Positions 38,693 to 47,884 of a DNA stretch of 64,000 bases are shown here, piece by piece. The stretch is from the NCBI RefSeq assembly GCF_000316035.1, contig NZ_ANHX01000022.1:79410-143409 (forward strand). The letters are read 5' to 3'. The DNA comes from Paenibacillus sp. PAMC 26794. Lineage in GTDB: Bacteria; Bacillota; Bacilli; Paenibacillales; Paenibacillaceae. Within the stretch, counting starts at the first letter, position 1, and every line of letters begins with the position of its first letter. Made by a program: the position numbers and the translations under genes. Under the pieces are notes generated by a model, which was not told the DNA's origin, made no database searches, and saw only the letters and a program-made list of their open reading frames with translations.

Positions 38693-39007
38693 TTATAAAG
38701 ACAGATCTATGTGTTTTCCTTTGTACGGGTGCTCTGCAGGTCTGACAATTTCTTGACCCTGAGCAGTCTCCTGTCCATCCGAACCACTCTGCTGATTCCC
38801 ATCATTGGTATGACCATCACGCACCGAAGTCTGTGAAGTTTCGTCCATTGCTTCACTACGTTGCCTTGCTTCATTTGCTTCTTTCGCCGTTTGCTCTGCC
38901 AAAAGATTCTGATCCGTAATCGGTCGCTGCTGGGCTTCACTTTGATAACGTCCCGCTTCGCTTGTTCGTGGTACCGCAATCTGCAACTCCACTGCTTTGA
39001 AACTCAT
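38693..39007 (-). CDS. Uncharacterised 104-residue protein of the sigD region
   Basis: This protein starts MSFKAVELQIAVPRTSEAGR and ends HPYKGKHIDLSL, with a charged, Gln/Glu/Ser-rich middle that is probably helical or disordered. It has no membrane span or Cys. The pattern of an N-terminal 'I.VPRT.E' and a C-terminal 'G..ID' tail recalls small proteins near flagellar genes in Clostridia, from memory and unverified. It lies between the FapA-family gene and the SwrB-position gene. Function is unknown; linkage suggests motility. Confidence 0.7.
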   Translation of the reverse strand: MSFKAVELQIAVPRTSEAGRYQSEAQQRPITDQNLLAEQTAKEANEARQRSEAMDETSQTSVRDGHTNDGNQQSGSDGQETAQGQEIVRPAEHPYKGKHIDLSL

Positions 39008-39059
39008 ACGCTCACCTCACGGTTTCGAATGGATTTCTTCCTGTGCCTGAATGCTGAAC

Positions 39060-40469
39060 TTAATCGTATGGAACCATCGTAATATCCCCATCATGATAAT
39101 AAAATGAAATTCGACTCACTGGATCTTTAATAAATTTCGTATATCTGCCGATAACTATTTTAGAGCCTCCATAAATCATCTTCAGAATATCAATACGAGC
39201 CTTACTTGTATCTTCAAGTGCCTTTTCAATTTCAAAGATACGCATTTTCGTTTCTTCACTTATACGAAGAGCAGATTTCTGCGTAGCATTCAGCTTGATC
39301 CGCATCGACATCTTATCTGGACTTAGTTGTCCAGCGGCAGCTAACTGGTCTAACAATGTCAAAGCCTTCTTTGTCTTGTCCAAGGAGTCCATCTGTTCTC
39401 TGGCTTCCTTACGCAAATCATTCAGTTCGTTACGCAGCTTCGGAAGCACACCAACTTCAATGGAAGTGACCGTGGACATGCTGTTGCCCACAACACGCGC
39501 CGAGACGTTCTGACCAGCCTGAATCGAGCCACCAACGATAAGACCCTTGGTTCCTGCACAGATGACACCATGGCCAGCACGAATATTGGAATGCATAATA
39601 CTTTGAGAAACCAGCACATCTTCACCGGCATCCACGTTGCCTTCTTGAATGAAAGTACATTTAACATTATGGCCTGCTTGTACCAGTCCTTTGTTATAAC
39701 CAATAATACCACCGGTAATTTCGATTGAGCCGCCTGCTTCCAGTTCAGCTCCTTCGACACCTCCGACGACCCGAATGTCACCTGCTGCTTTTACTTTAAA
39801 TCCGGTAAGTACATTGCCTCGTATGACAACTGTGCCTACAAAGTCGATATTACCGTTATTGTAGTCAACATCACCATTGACTTCATAGACCGGAAACACA
39901 TTCAGTTTGTTACCGTCCGTTTTGGTAACCAGCCCATCCAGTGCAGCATACATCGCAGAACCATCCGGGTTAATCACAACGTTTTTCCCAACTTTAAATC
40001 GAACTTCTTTTCCGGGACGATAAGGAATTTCCTCACCCGTTACTGCCCTGCCTGGTATGCCCTCGCCAGGAGCAATTCGCTCCGCAATGATCTGACCACT
40101 ACGAACATTGTTTAGCCGGGTCACTTCTTTGTAATCGACGGTTCCATCTTCCGATTCCAGCGGTCGTCGTTCGTTCGTATCGTCCATCCCTACCAGGATC
40201 TTGATGAATCCATCTGTTCCCTGAATAGGAGCGATACCTTCGGCAATCTTGTATTTATCTTTTAAATAGGTTTCAGGGTTGCTCACAAAAAGTAATAATG
40301 CCTCTCGCGATACACCTTGTTTGATGCCCTTGTTCGCCACAAATTGTTCAAGTTCATCAATCGTGCAGGCAAAGCCTTCTTCCTCTTTGGAAAATTCAAG
40401 GTAGGCTGTGCATTTGTCGTCCGATAAAACAATGTTTAAACATTGTTCCAAAGCATTCCGTTGTGTCAC
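39060..40469 (-). CDS. FapA-family protein (DUF342)
   Basis: This 469-residue protein of the FapA/DUF342 family has an N-terminal wedge domain and a right-handed beta-helix (about 165-330). The helix shows repeated short segments such as VVIRGNVLTGFKVKAAGDI and GGSIEITGGIIGYN. A C-terminal helical hairpin follows, with RNELNDLRKEAREQMD. Family members are linked to polar or cell-surface organisation in Vibrio (FapA binding a glucose-PTS protein). Its role beside sigD is unknown. I prefer GTG at 40469 (MTQRNALEQCL) with AAGGGGG upstream over GTG at 40499. It starts 62 nt after sigD. Confidence 0.85.
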   Translation of the reverse strand: MTQRNALEQCLNIVLSDDKCTAYLEFSKEEEGFACTIDELEQFVANKGIKQGVSREALLLFVSNPETYLKDKYKIAEGIAPIQGTDGFIKILVGMDDTNERRPLESEDGTVDYKEVTRLNNVRSGQIIAERIAPGEGIPGRAVTGEEIPYRPGKEVRFKVGKNVVINPDGSAMYAALDGLVTKTDGNKLNVFPVYEVNGDVDYNNGNIDFVGTVVIRGNVLTGFKVKAAGDIRVVGGVEGAELEAGGSIEITGGIIGYNKGLVQAGHNVKCTFIQEGNVDAGEDVLVSQSIMHSNIRAGHGVICAGTKGLIVGGSIQAGQNVSARVVGNSMSTVTSIEVGVLPKLRNELNDLRKEAREQMDSLDKTKKALTLLDQLAAAGQLSPDKMSMRIKLNATQKSALRISEETKMRIFEIEKALEDTSKARIDILKMIYGGSKIVIGRYTKFIKDPVSRISFYYHDGDITMVPYD

Positions 40470-40531
40470 TCCGGTTCTTCCCCCTTTTAGACTTTCCACT
40501 CCCCAAACTCCAATGATATTACTTCTCTCTA

Positions 40532-41320
40532 TTAATCTTTACGCATCAACAAATCTTTCTGTTTGTCCAACGTGCCGCGTAATCGTAATATTGCCTTGGA
40601 ATGTAACTGGGATATACGAGACGGAGAAAGAGACATAACCTCAGCAATTTCACTAAGAGAAAGATCTTCGTAATACAAGAGTGAAACAACCGTTCTCTCT
40701 TTTACCGTCAACTTGTCAAGCCCTTGCACCAAAGCTTCTTTCAAATAAAACTCGTTCACTTTATAATCCGGATTTTTGGCTTTCTCATCCACCATCAAAG
40801 ACAGACGAGTCTCAGACTCTTCCTCACGAATTGGGTCCTCCAGCGAGCAAAGTGACATGACTGCCACTTCCTGAAGCATATGTTGAAAATCTTTAGTGGA
40901 TACGTCCAGATATTCGCTCATTTCCTCATCACTAACGGACCTGAGATAACTTTGTTCCAGCTGTTGATAGGCGTCTTCAATTCGCTTGGCCTTCTCCCGC
41001 ACAGAACGCGGAACCCAATCACCTTGACGGAGTCCGTCAAGAATGGCTCCGCGGACCCTCCATGATGCATAAGTTTCAAATTGCAGACCACGTTCATAGT
41101 CGAACTTCTCCAATGCATCAATTAACCCCATAACGCCATTGCTCTCCAAGTCATCCTTGGGAACATTTTTGGGCAAACCAACAGCCAGTCGACCGGATAC
41201 ATAATTTACAATATGAAGATACTTTTCAATCAAAGTTTTCTTGGCTTCAAGATCTCCATGTTCTTTCCACTTTTCCCACAGATCAGAATGGTTCAAATGT
41301 GAAGCTTTACGCTCGTTCAA
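40532..41320 (-). CDS. sigD: RNA polymerase sigma factor SigD (FliA family)
   Basis: This is the motility sigma factor that transcribes flagellin, autolysin and chemotaxis genes. The 262-residue protein has region 2 (IVNYVSGRLAVGLPKNVPKDDLES and FETYASWRVRGAILDGLR), region 3 and region 4 with the HTH LSLSEIAEVMSLSPSRISQLHSKA shortened here by naming its span 215-240. The start is TTG with GGAGGGTG upstream. It lies near the distal end of the fla/che operon, as in B. subtilis, where distance from the promoter makes its level cell-variable. Confidence 0.96.
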   Translation of the reverse strand: MNERKASHLNHSDLWEKWKEHGDLEAKKTLIEKYLHIVNYVSGRLAVGLPKNVPKDDLESNGVMGLIDALEKFDYERGLQFETYASWRVRGAILDGLRQGDWVPRSVREKAKRIEDAYQQLEQSYLRSVSDEEMSEYLDVSTKDFQHMLQEVAVMSLCSLEDPIREEESETRLSLMVDEKAKNPDYKVNEFYLKEALVQGLDKLTVKERTVVSLLYYEDLSLSEIAEVMSLSPSRISQLHSKAILRLRGTLDKQKDLLMRKD

Positions 41321-41335
41321 TTGCTTTCACCCTCC

Positions 41336-41779
41336 TTATTTGTCTGTCAGGTGACGAACGGCCTGCGCCAATTCCTCCGGATCCTTGGTCCGGACAAGTT
41401 TAGGCGGATCCAAAGGGGCGAATCCCGTTGGAGCTTTCGTCTCAGATGGCGGAAGATCGTCCCCAGATGAAGCGTTCTGTCCACTCTTGAGCAAATCATT
41501 CAGCTCTTGTCCATCGTCTTCGATTTTAATGTCCACCTGTGAACCTCTTTGATCTTGAGCACTTGGTGAATCATAACCATACCCATTTCCCTCGATTTGA
41601 GGGTTCAGCAGCAATCCCAATCCCCAGCGTAAACCATATGCAAGGACAAACCAGGCTACGAATCCGATCAATCCGCGAATTAAACTGGTCATCAGCACAT
41701 TGCTGCTGTATGCTACAAAAAAAGTAAGAATAAACCCAACGATGCCTGCTCCAAGATTAATGCGGTAGTTTCCTATCAT
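41336..41779 (-). CDS. Uncharacterised two-span membrane protein between cheD and sigD
   Basis: This 147-residue protein has two N-terminal membrane spans (about 9-27 and 32-55) joined by a short loop, then an acidic, Ser/Gly-rich cytoplasmic-type tail ending DPEELAQAVRHLTDK. The amphipathic last ~15 residues could be a docking helix. It follows cheD by 4 nt and precedes sigD by 15 nt, so it is co-expressed. B. subtilis has no gene here. I do not recognise the family. Confidence 0.75.
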   Translation of the reverse strand: MIGNYRINLGAGIVGFILTFFVAYSSNVLMTSLIRGLIGFVAWFVLAYGLRWGLGLLLNPQIEGNGYGYDSPSAQDQRGSQVDIKIEDDGQELNDLLKSGQNASSGDDLPPSETKAPTGFAPLDPPKLVRTKDPEELAQAVRHLTDK

Positions 41780-41783
41780 AGTC

Positions 41784-42281
41784 TTATAGTTCCTTTACAC
41801 CCATTTGTACGCTTCGAATAGTCAAAAGTCCAGTTTCACAATCCATCTCAATCGTTCGTCCATAATTCCCACCCGTATCTTCTGCTAGAAGAGGGATATT
41901 GAGTTTTTGAAGCCACTCTCGACAAGAATCTGCATTCCTTGGTCCAATGCGCATTGTATCTCCAGCGCCAGCAAAGGCAAACATCTGAGAGCCTCCGGCC
42001 ATTTTAGACACAATACGTGAGTGAGAAGCGCCCAGTTTTATCATCTTTTCCAAAAGCTCAGGCAACGCCGTATCCGCATATTTCGCAGTGTTCAGTTTCC
42101 CTTCACGGGCGATCTCTGAAGTAGGAAGCATGACATGCGCCATTCCAGCCAGCTTCAAATGTGGGTCATACATTGTTAATCCCACACACGAACCCAAGCC
42201 AGTCGTACGGATTACACCAGGAAGATGAGCGATGTTTAAATCCGCCATACCGACTTTAACGACGCTTTTGTCCTCAATCAT
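41784..42281 (-). CDS. cheD: Chemoreceptor glutamine deamidase CheD
   Basis: CheD deamidates receptor glutamines and binds CheC. The 165-residue protein has catalytic C32 in GLGSCVG and H49 in GMAHVMLP, with the SKMAGGSQMF and IGPRNAD family motifs. It overlaps cheC by 8 nt, in keeping with their physical partnership. Confidence 0.96.
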   Translation of the reverse strand: MIEDKSVVKVGMADLNIAHLPGVIRTTGLGSCVGLTMYDPHLKLAGMAHVMLPTSEIAREGKLNTAKYADTALPELLEKMIKLGASHSRIVSKMAGGSQMFAFAGAGDTMRIGPRNADSCREWLQKLNIPLLAEDTGGNYGRTIEMDCETGLLTIRSVQMGVKEL

Positions 42282-42900
42282 GGCTCAGTGGCACCCCTAG
42301 CGATTCAAATATCTTTGCAAAGGATGGTGGATCCGGAATGAGGAAAAACTGACCCTCAACTTGATCTTCACCTTCAAAGAAAGATGTGTCAATCAACAAT
42401 GCACTGTCACCCATCTCGCCAAATTGCAGCAAGCCATAACTTAGAATGGCACCTGCCATGTCGATGGCAAGTCCAGGGACAGTTGGATACATAGACAACT
42501 TCGTGAAATCTGCCAAAGAAGAAAGATAGGATCCAGCCAAAATATTTCCAATCTCGGAAAGCGCTGATTGTTCCATATCTGTAAAAGCGAGTCCTTCTTT
42601 CAGATCAAACCCGGCAAGTCTATTCAACAACATTTTAGCAGCCTCTGGTGTCATCATAAAGAAAAGATTTCCCGGTGCTTCGCCTTCTACACGAAGAAAC
42701 ACGGTAACCACGATGCGTTCACCTCCGCCCACTTTTTCGGCAACTTCTTCAAAAGGGAGCATTTGTACTGTAGGTACACCCATGTCAATCGGTCTGTTGA
42801 GGAGTTGAGACAACGCCGTTGCGGCGTTGCCTGCTCCAATGTTACCGACCTCTTTGAGCACATCCATCTGGAATACCTCAAATCGGTTGAACATCTCCAC
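42274..42900 (-). CDS. cheC: CheY-P phosphatase CheC
   Basis: CheC dephosphorylates CheY-P and is stimulated by CheD. The 208-residue protein has both pseudo-symmetric active sites, EVGNIGAGNAATALS and EIGNILAGSYLSS, each with Glu and Asn. The apparent ATG (42894) has its GGAG touching it. I prefer GTG two codons upstream (42900), which has GAGGG 8 nt away inside the end of cheW. It lies 4 nt after cheW. Confidence 0.95.
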   Translation of the reverse strand: MEMFNRFEVFQMDVLKEVGNIGAGNAATALSQLLNRPIDMGVPTVQMLPFEEVAEKVGGGERIVVTVFLRVEGEAPGNLFFMMTPEAAKMLLNRLAGFDLKEGLAFTDMEQSALSEIGNILAGSYLSSLADFTKLSMYPTVPGLAIDMAGAILSYGLLQFGEMGDSALLIDTSFFEGEDQVEGQFFLIPDPPSFAKIFESLGVPLSHD

Positions 42901-42904
42901 GGTA

Positions 42905-43366
42905 CTAGCCCTCAACACTTTCCAGCTGTACAATCTCGCTTTTATTTAATACTTCGTTTAGGTTGAGCATAATCAACAAGCGTGAATTCTCCAATTTAGC
43001 AACACCTCGCAGGTATCTCGCTTTGACGCCGCCAACCACTTCTGGTGGGCTATCGATCGCACTGCTCTTGATATCAATAACATCATTAGCAGAATCTACG
43101 ATAAAGCCAACTTGCATGTCGTCTACACCTACGATAACAATACGAGTCTGATCCGTGTATTCCGTTTCCGGAAGGGAGAAACGACCGCGTAGATCAATGA
43201 CCGGAATTACAACACCGCGTAGATTAATAACTCCTTTTACAAAGGAAAGTGTCTTGGGAACACGGGTAATTGGCATCATTCGCTCAATCGTCTGAACCTT
43301 GTCTACCTCAATACCATACTCTTCGGAACCCAATTTAAAGACGATGACTTTCAACTCTTCTTCCAT
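42905..43366 (-). CDS. cheW: Chemotaxis coupling protein CheW
   Basis: CheW links receptors to CheA. The 153-residue protein is a single CheW domain with the LGSEEYGIEVDKVQTIERM start and the NLRGVVIPVIDLRGRF segment. AGGGAGG precedes the ATG. It lies 41 nt after cheA. Confidence 0.97.
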   Translation of the reverse strand: MEEELKVIVFKLGSEEYGIEVDKVQTIERMMPITRVPKTLSFVKGVINLRGVVIPVIDLRGRFSLPETEYTDQTRIVIVGVDDMQVGFIVDSANDVIDIKSSAIDSPPEVVGGVKARYLRGVAKLENSRLLIMLNLNEVLNKSEIVQLESVEG

Positions 43367-43407
43367 GTAAAAAACCTCCCTATTAAATGTAAGACTTAGC
43401 TCTATGC

Positions 43408-45480
43408 TTATTTAATAAATGCATTAGGATCAAGAATCAGGGCTACTTGTCCATCTCCGAGAATGGTTGCTCCAGAGATTCCTTCAATAGCGGGAAGATA
43501 GGTTCCCATTGATTTGAGAACAATCTCACTTTGTCCAATAAATTCTTCAACAGCTACGGCTGCAAGACGGTCGCCTTTGCGAATCACAACTATTTCTGTT
43601 TCTTGCTCATCAGCGTCATTGAAATCCGGAACGGAGAAAACTTCGCTCAAAGACAAGTACGGAATCAGTGACTCACGGAACGTGATCATTTTATTGCCGT
43701 GAATATTACGAACTTGCTCACGTTGTACAATGGCCGTCTCTACAATGGAGGACAACGGAACAGCGTATTTCTCTGAACCAAGTCGTACAAGCATTGCAGC
43801 AATAATGGATAGAGTCAACGGAAGCTGAACAGAGAAGTTTGTGCCTTTGCCTGGAGTTGAATGAATCGTTACATTACCGCCAAGCGAAGTGATCTTCGAT
43901 TTTACTACATCCAAGCCAACGCCTCGGCCAGAGATATCCGAGATAATATCAGCAGTACTAAAACCAGGTGCGAACAACAGTTGATTCACTTCATCGTCAC
44001 TCATCTTGGCACCTTGTTCTTCGGTTACAACACCACGTTTGATCGCGGTTTTCAAAAGCTTGTCGCGATAGATACCTTTACCATCATCTTCAATCTCGAT
44101 AAATACGTGATTTCCACTGTGGAAGGCGCGCAGGTTTACTGTACCCATCTCTGGTTTACCTGCAGCTACACGCTCTGCAATGGATTCCACACCATGGTCA
44201 ACCGCGTTACGCAGTAAATGCACAAGCGGATCACCAATCTCATCAATTACCGTACGATCCAGTTCCGTCTCAGCACCTGTAATCACCAGATCGATTTTTT
44301 TATCAAGTGTCTTAGCCAAATCACGGATCATACGCGGGAATCGATTAAATACGGTATCTACCGGAACCATACGCAATTTCAGTACAATATTTTGCAAATC
44401 TGTGCTAACTCGACTTAAATGAGCTACTGTATCGGATAAATCATTGTTGCCTGTTTCACTGGCCAGTTGTTCCAGACGTGAACGGTCAATCAACAATTCA
44501 CTGAACAGGTTCATCAATACGTCGAGACGTTCAATATCCACACGAATGGTACGTGAAGGTGCAGCAGCTTGCTTCGGTGCAACTGTTTTAGCTGGTGCCG
44601 TTGTCGCTTCTTCTTTGGGTACAGAATTCTTATCCGGCGAAGCAACCACAGCTACAGCTGTTGGTGCGGGTGGCGCTTCAACTGTAGCTGCTACCTGATT
44701 GGCCATCTGCTGAAGAGTCTCCTGATCCAGTTGAATGAGCTTCGCACTTTCAATTTCAGAGATACTCATGATGCCTTCTTCCAGTTCGTGCGCCTCTTTA
44801 GTTGTTATGTAATACAACGAGAAACTGCGCTCAAACTTCTCCTGCTCAATATCCTGAACGGATGGGTAAGCCTTAACGACTTCACCTGAACGTTCCAGCA
44901 TATCAAAGACCATATAAGCCCGTACACCTTTTAACTGGCTATGCTCGCTAACAAGCACATCCACGTAGAACACACGATGACCTTCGGCGATCGACTGATC
45001 CAGCACTGAATATTGGAATTCATCCAGCTCCACAGCCGAAGAGATTGAAGCGTTAGCCGGCTTGTTTGTTTCTGTAGCAGGTCCATTTCCGTTTGTCATT
45101 TCACCATTTTCAATTGCTTGAAGTGAAGCTACGATTGACGACACATCTGCTTTACCTTTTCCACCTTCGGTAATATCCTGAACCATGGTTTCCAAAGCGT
45201 CCAGACTCTTGAACATGGTATCAAAAATGTAATCCTGCATTTTCAACTTCTCATTACGAACCAGATCCAATACATTTTCCATTTTATGTGTCAGTGATGC
45301 CAAATCTTCAAAGCCCATAGTTGCTGCCATACCCTTCAAGGTATGAGCAGAGCGGAATATAACCTGAACTATACCCAGGTCTTCCGGATTGCCTTCAAGT
45401 TGAAGCATGTTTTCGTTAAGCGATTGCAGATGATCATTAGACTCATCAATAAACATGGATAAATATTGGTTCATGTCCAT
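43408..45480 (-). CDS. cheA: Chemotaxis histidine kinase CheA
   Basis: CheA autophosphorylates and passes phosphate to CheY and CheB. The 690-residue protein has P1 Hpt (H46 in SAHTLKGMA), P2 (about 160-260), an Ala/Pro linker, P3 dimerisation (about 310-370), a P4 ATPase with LLRNAVDHGVES and GRGVGLDVVK, and the C-terminal CheW-like P5. GGAGGTG precedes the ATG. Confidence 0.98.
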   Translation of the reverse strand: MDMNQYLSMFIDESNDHLQSLNENMLQLEGNPEDLGIVQVIFRSAHTLKGMAATMGFEDLASLTHKMENVLDLVRNEKLKMQDYIFDTMFKSLDALETMVQDITEGGKGKADVSSIVASLQAIENGEMTNGNGPATETNKPANASISSAVELDEFQYSVLDQSIAEGHRVFYVDVLVSEHSQLKGVRAYMVFDMLERSGEVVKAYPSVQDIEQEKFERSFSLYYITTKEAHELEEGIMSISEIESAKLIQLDQETLQQMANQVAATVEAPPAPTAVAVVASPDKNSVPKEEATTAPAKTVAPKQAAAPSRTIRVDIERLDVLMNLFSELLIDRSRLEQLASETGNNDLSDTVAHLSRVSTDLQNIVLKLRMVPVDTVFNRFPRMIRDLAKTLDKKIDLVITGAETELDRTVIDEIGDPLVHLLRNAVDHGVESIAERVAAGKPEMGTVNLRAFHSGNHVFIEIEDDGKGIYRDKLLKTAIKRGVVTEEQGAKMSDDEVNQLLFAPGFSTADIISDISGRGVGLDVVKSKITSLGGNVTIHSTPGKGTNFSVQLPLTLSIIAAMLVRLGSEKYAVPLSSIVETAIVQREQVRNIHGNKMITFRESLIPYLSLSEVFSVPDFNDADEQETEIVVIRKGDRLAAVAVEEFIGQSEIVLKSMGTYLPAIEGISGATILGDGQVALILDPNAFIK

Positions 45481-45512
45481 TGTGAGGCACCTCCTCCGTG
45501 AGTTACACTCCG

Positions 45513-46955
45513 TTATTTCACTGCTTGAACAAGTTTAGACGCAATCTCCTGCAATGGCAGAAGATGACGAACGCATTGCAGCTCTACAGCAGAACGCGGC
45601 ATACCATATACAACACATGTTTCTTCATTCTCGGCAAAGGTTGATGTAACTCCAGCTTCGTATAATCTCTTCATCATACGTGCTCCATCACTTCCCATTC
45701 CCGTCAGCAAAACAAGATGCCTTTGTAAAGATGTAAACGGCAGAAGTGACTCAAACATCGTATCCACTGAAGGTCTATGGCCATTCACTGGTTGATCTTC
45801 AGTCAGCTTCACGATAAACTTCCCGTCTGCTGTTTTGTTAACTTTCACATGGAATCCGCCGGGTGCTATATAGGCGGTTCCTTTTTTCAGAACCATGCCT
45901 TCTTCAGCTTCAACCACATGCAGTGGACTGAATGTATTCAATCGTTGAGCCAGAGAACGTGTGAAATTGGGCGGCATATGCTGCACAATAATGACCGGTG
46001 CAGGCAAATCAGCAGGCAACTGCTCAAGCAATGTCTTGAGAGCCCTCGGTCCACCCGTAGAACAACCTATTGCCACAAGTTTGTTGAATGGTCCTTCCAG
46101 CCCCCCTCCACCTTTGGGAACAGGATTAGGCTTGATTACATCCTTGGCTTTTGCAGAGGCAGAGGTTGCCGCTATTTGATCAGCTGCCACTCTAGCTGCA
46201 TTAGGTAGTCGAACTTCCTTTGGAGTCTGTACTGGATTAGCTGACCTCACTGCTTTTTCTGCCTTCGTCTCCGAATTACGCTCAGCCTTTGGCAAAGGCT
46301 CCGGTTTATTCTCTACGCGACCTGGTTTTGAAGGTGACAATGGTTCAATTGGTTTCTTTGCTTTGGCCTGAAAGGCTTCAGTCCGCTCTCGAAGAGAACG
46401 TTGACTCGTCTCGACAGGTTCGATCGTTTTTTTCACAGGCTCCGCTCGATCCCTGGCCGGCATTTCTTTCTGCACTGGCTGAGTTGGGGGAACAACTGCT
46501 CCTCGCAACATGTCTCTATTTTTCATGGATAACTCACGATCAGCTTTTCTTTTGATCTCATTCATCGCAGCACGCATGCGCTCAACCAAGGCTTTACCAA
46601 CTTGAGCAATATCCTGGTCATGTGAAATAGATGGTTTGCGAATGAAGTCAAATGCCCCGGCTTCAAGCGCCATAATGGTTTCTTTCATGCCTTGTTCATT
46701 GATACCAGAGAGCATAATCACAGGAACGAAGGATTCCTTCATAATTGATTTTAATGCATCCAACCCATTCATTTCGGGCATCTCAACGTCCATTGTAATA
46801 ATATCGGGTTTCAATTCTAGTGATTTTTGAATCGCTTCTCTACCGTTTGATGCCGTTGCCGTAACCTTGAATTCCGAATCCGCTTGGATCAAATCCGTAA
46901 CAATCTTACGCATAAAAGCGGAATCATCGACAACCAATACTTGATACGCCGCCAT
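45513..46955 (-). CDS. cheB: Protein-glutamate methylesterase CheB with unusually long linker
   Basis: CheB demethylates chemoreceptors when phosphorylated. The 480-residue protein has an N-terminal receiver (D10, D11, phosphoacceptor D56 in TMDVEMPEMNG) and a C-terminal esterase with S299 in GCSTGG, H326 in VQHMPP and Asp in TGMGSDG. The linker (about 135-290) is ~150 residues, rich in Lys, Glu, Pro, Arg and Ala, and far longer than in ~350-residue CheB proteins. It lies between flhG and cheA. Confidence 0.96.
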   Translation of the reverse strand: MAAYQVLVVDDSAFMRKIVTDLIQADSEFKVTATASNGREAIQKSLELKPDIITMDVEMPEMNGLDALKSIMKESFVPVIMLSGINEQGMKETIMALEAGAFDFIRKPSISHDQDIAQVGKALVERMRAAMNEIKRKADRELSMKNRDMLRGAVVPPTQPVQKEMPARDRAEPVKKTIEPVETSQRSLRERTEAFQAKAKKPIEPLSPSKPGRVENKPEPLPKAERNSETKAEKAVRSANPVQTPKEVRLPNAARVAADQIAATSASAKAKDVIKPNPVPKGGGGLEGPFNKLVAIGCSTGGPRALKTLLEQLPADLPAPVIIVQHMPPNFTRSLAQRLNTFSPLHVVEAEEGMVLKKGTAYIAPGGFHVKVNKTADGKFIVKLTEDQPVNGHRPSVDTMFESLLPFTSLQRHLVLLTGMGSDGARMMKRLYEAGVTSTFAENEETCVVYGMPRSAVELQCVRHLLPLQEIASKLVQAVK

Positions 46956-46987
46956 GTTGTGTCACCCCTGTTTCCTTTATTCAGAAA

Positions 46988-47884
46988 TCATGTTGTCCGT
47001 TTAAGCCACTTATTCATAAATCCCCTGATTCCTGTCAAGGTTCCGGATCCCGGAGTTGCAGGTACAGCCAGATAACGAAGAGCAAGTTTCTCTATATCTT
47101 TGGAGGCTTTGGCATTCGGATAAGCCAGACTATAGGGCATTTGCCTTTTAACCGCCTTGACTACCTGGGCGTCTTCTGAAATATACCCAAGCAGCGGAAT
47201 ATCCGTCTGCAAAAACCGCCTCGCCACTCCAGCTATTTTTTCTGCCACCCGTTCCGCTTCTCGTTCGTCTTCCACCCGGTTAACGATCATCCGAAAGGGC
47301 GTAGCATTTTCCTGGCCGTGCATAACTTTGACTAAAGCATAAGCATCGGTTATTGAAGTCGGTTCAGGTGTGGTTATAATCAGGCATTCATCGGCAGCAC
47401 CGATGAACTTCATATTCTCTCTGGAGAGTCCTGCCCCAGTGTCAAAGATGACATAATCCATCTCCTGGGCAATATCCTCGACTTGACTGGCGAAGAACTC
47501 CAGATCACGATCAGACAATGAGAACAACTCTTTCATGCCCGATCCTCCAGCAATGTAAGGCAAGCCACTGGCACCCAGTTGTATGATTTCCCTTATGGAT
47601 TTTTGTCGGTACAACAGGTGGTAAAGATTATAGGAAGAAGACGTACCCATAAGAACATCAATATTAGCCATTCCAATATCGGCATCAAATACAAGTACCT
47701 TTTGCCCCAAAGCCTGCAATGCCAAGGCAAAGTTCAGTGTGAAATTGGATTTACCAACACCTCCCTTACCACTGGCCACAGTAATGATTTTCGAGGATCG
47801 AATATCTCGCTCAATGCCTTCCAATTCCAATGGCGCGGAGACCATACTTCGAAGTGCAGCTGCCTGATCCTTCATTGTGAGCAT
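46988..47884 (-). CDS. flhG: Flagellar number regulator FlhG (MinD-like ATPase, YlxH)
   Basis: FlhG is a ParA/MinD-family ATPase that controls flagellar number and placement with FlhF. The 298-residue protein has an N-terminal FlhF-activating segment (QAAALRSM), the deviant Walker A SGKGGVGKSN (about 38-47), DADIGMANIDVL and DTGAG. The C-terminal helix of basic and hydrophobic residues could bind membrane. It overlaps flhF by 13 nt. Confidence 0.95.
   Translation of the reverse strand: MLTMKDQAAALRSMVSAPLELEGIERDIRSSKIITVASGKGGVGKSNFTLNFALALQALGQKVLVFDADIGMANIDVLMGTSSSYNLYHLLYRQKSIREIIQLGASGLPYIAGGSGMKELFSLSDRDLEFFASQVEDIAQEMDYVIFDTGAGLSRENMKFIGAADECLIITTPEPTSITDAYALVKVMHGQENATPFRMIVNRVEDEREAERVAEKIAGVARRFLQTDIPLLGYISEDAQVVKAVKRQMPYSLAYPNAKASKDIEKLALRYLAVPATPGSGTLTGIRGFMNKWLKRTT

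Noticed and set aside
38707..38979. 90-residue minus-strand frame overlapping the 104-aa gene
   Set aside because: Alternative frame of a charged low-complexity gene, with no ribosome site better than that of the 104-aa frame.
46800..46830. Sigma-D-like box (CCCGATAT with A-rich -35) inside cheB
   Set aside because: The -10 differs from GCCGATAT, the -35 is not TAAA, and it lies in the conserved receiver coding sequence.
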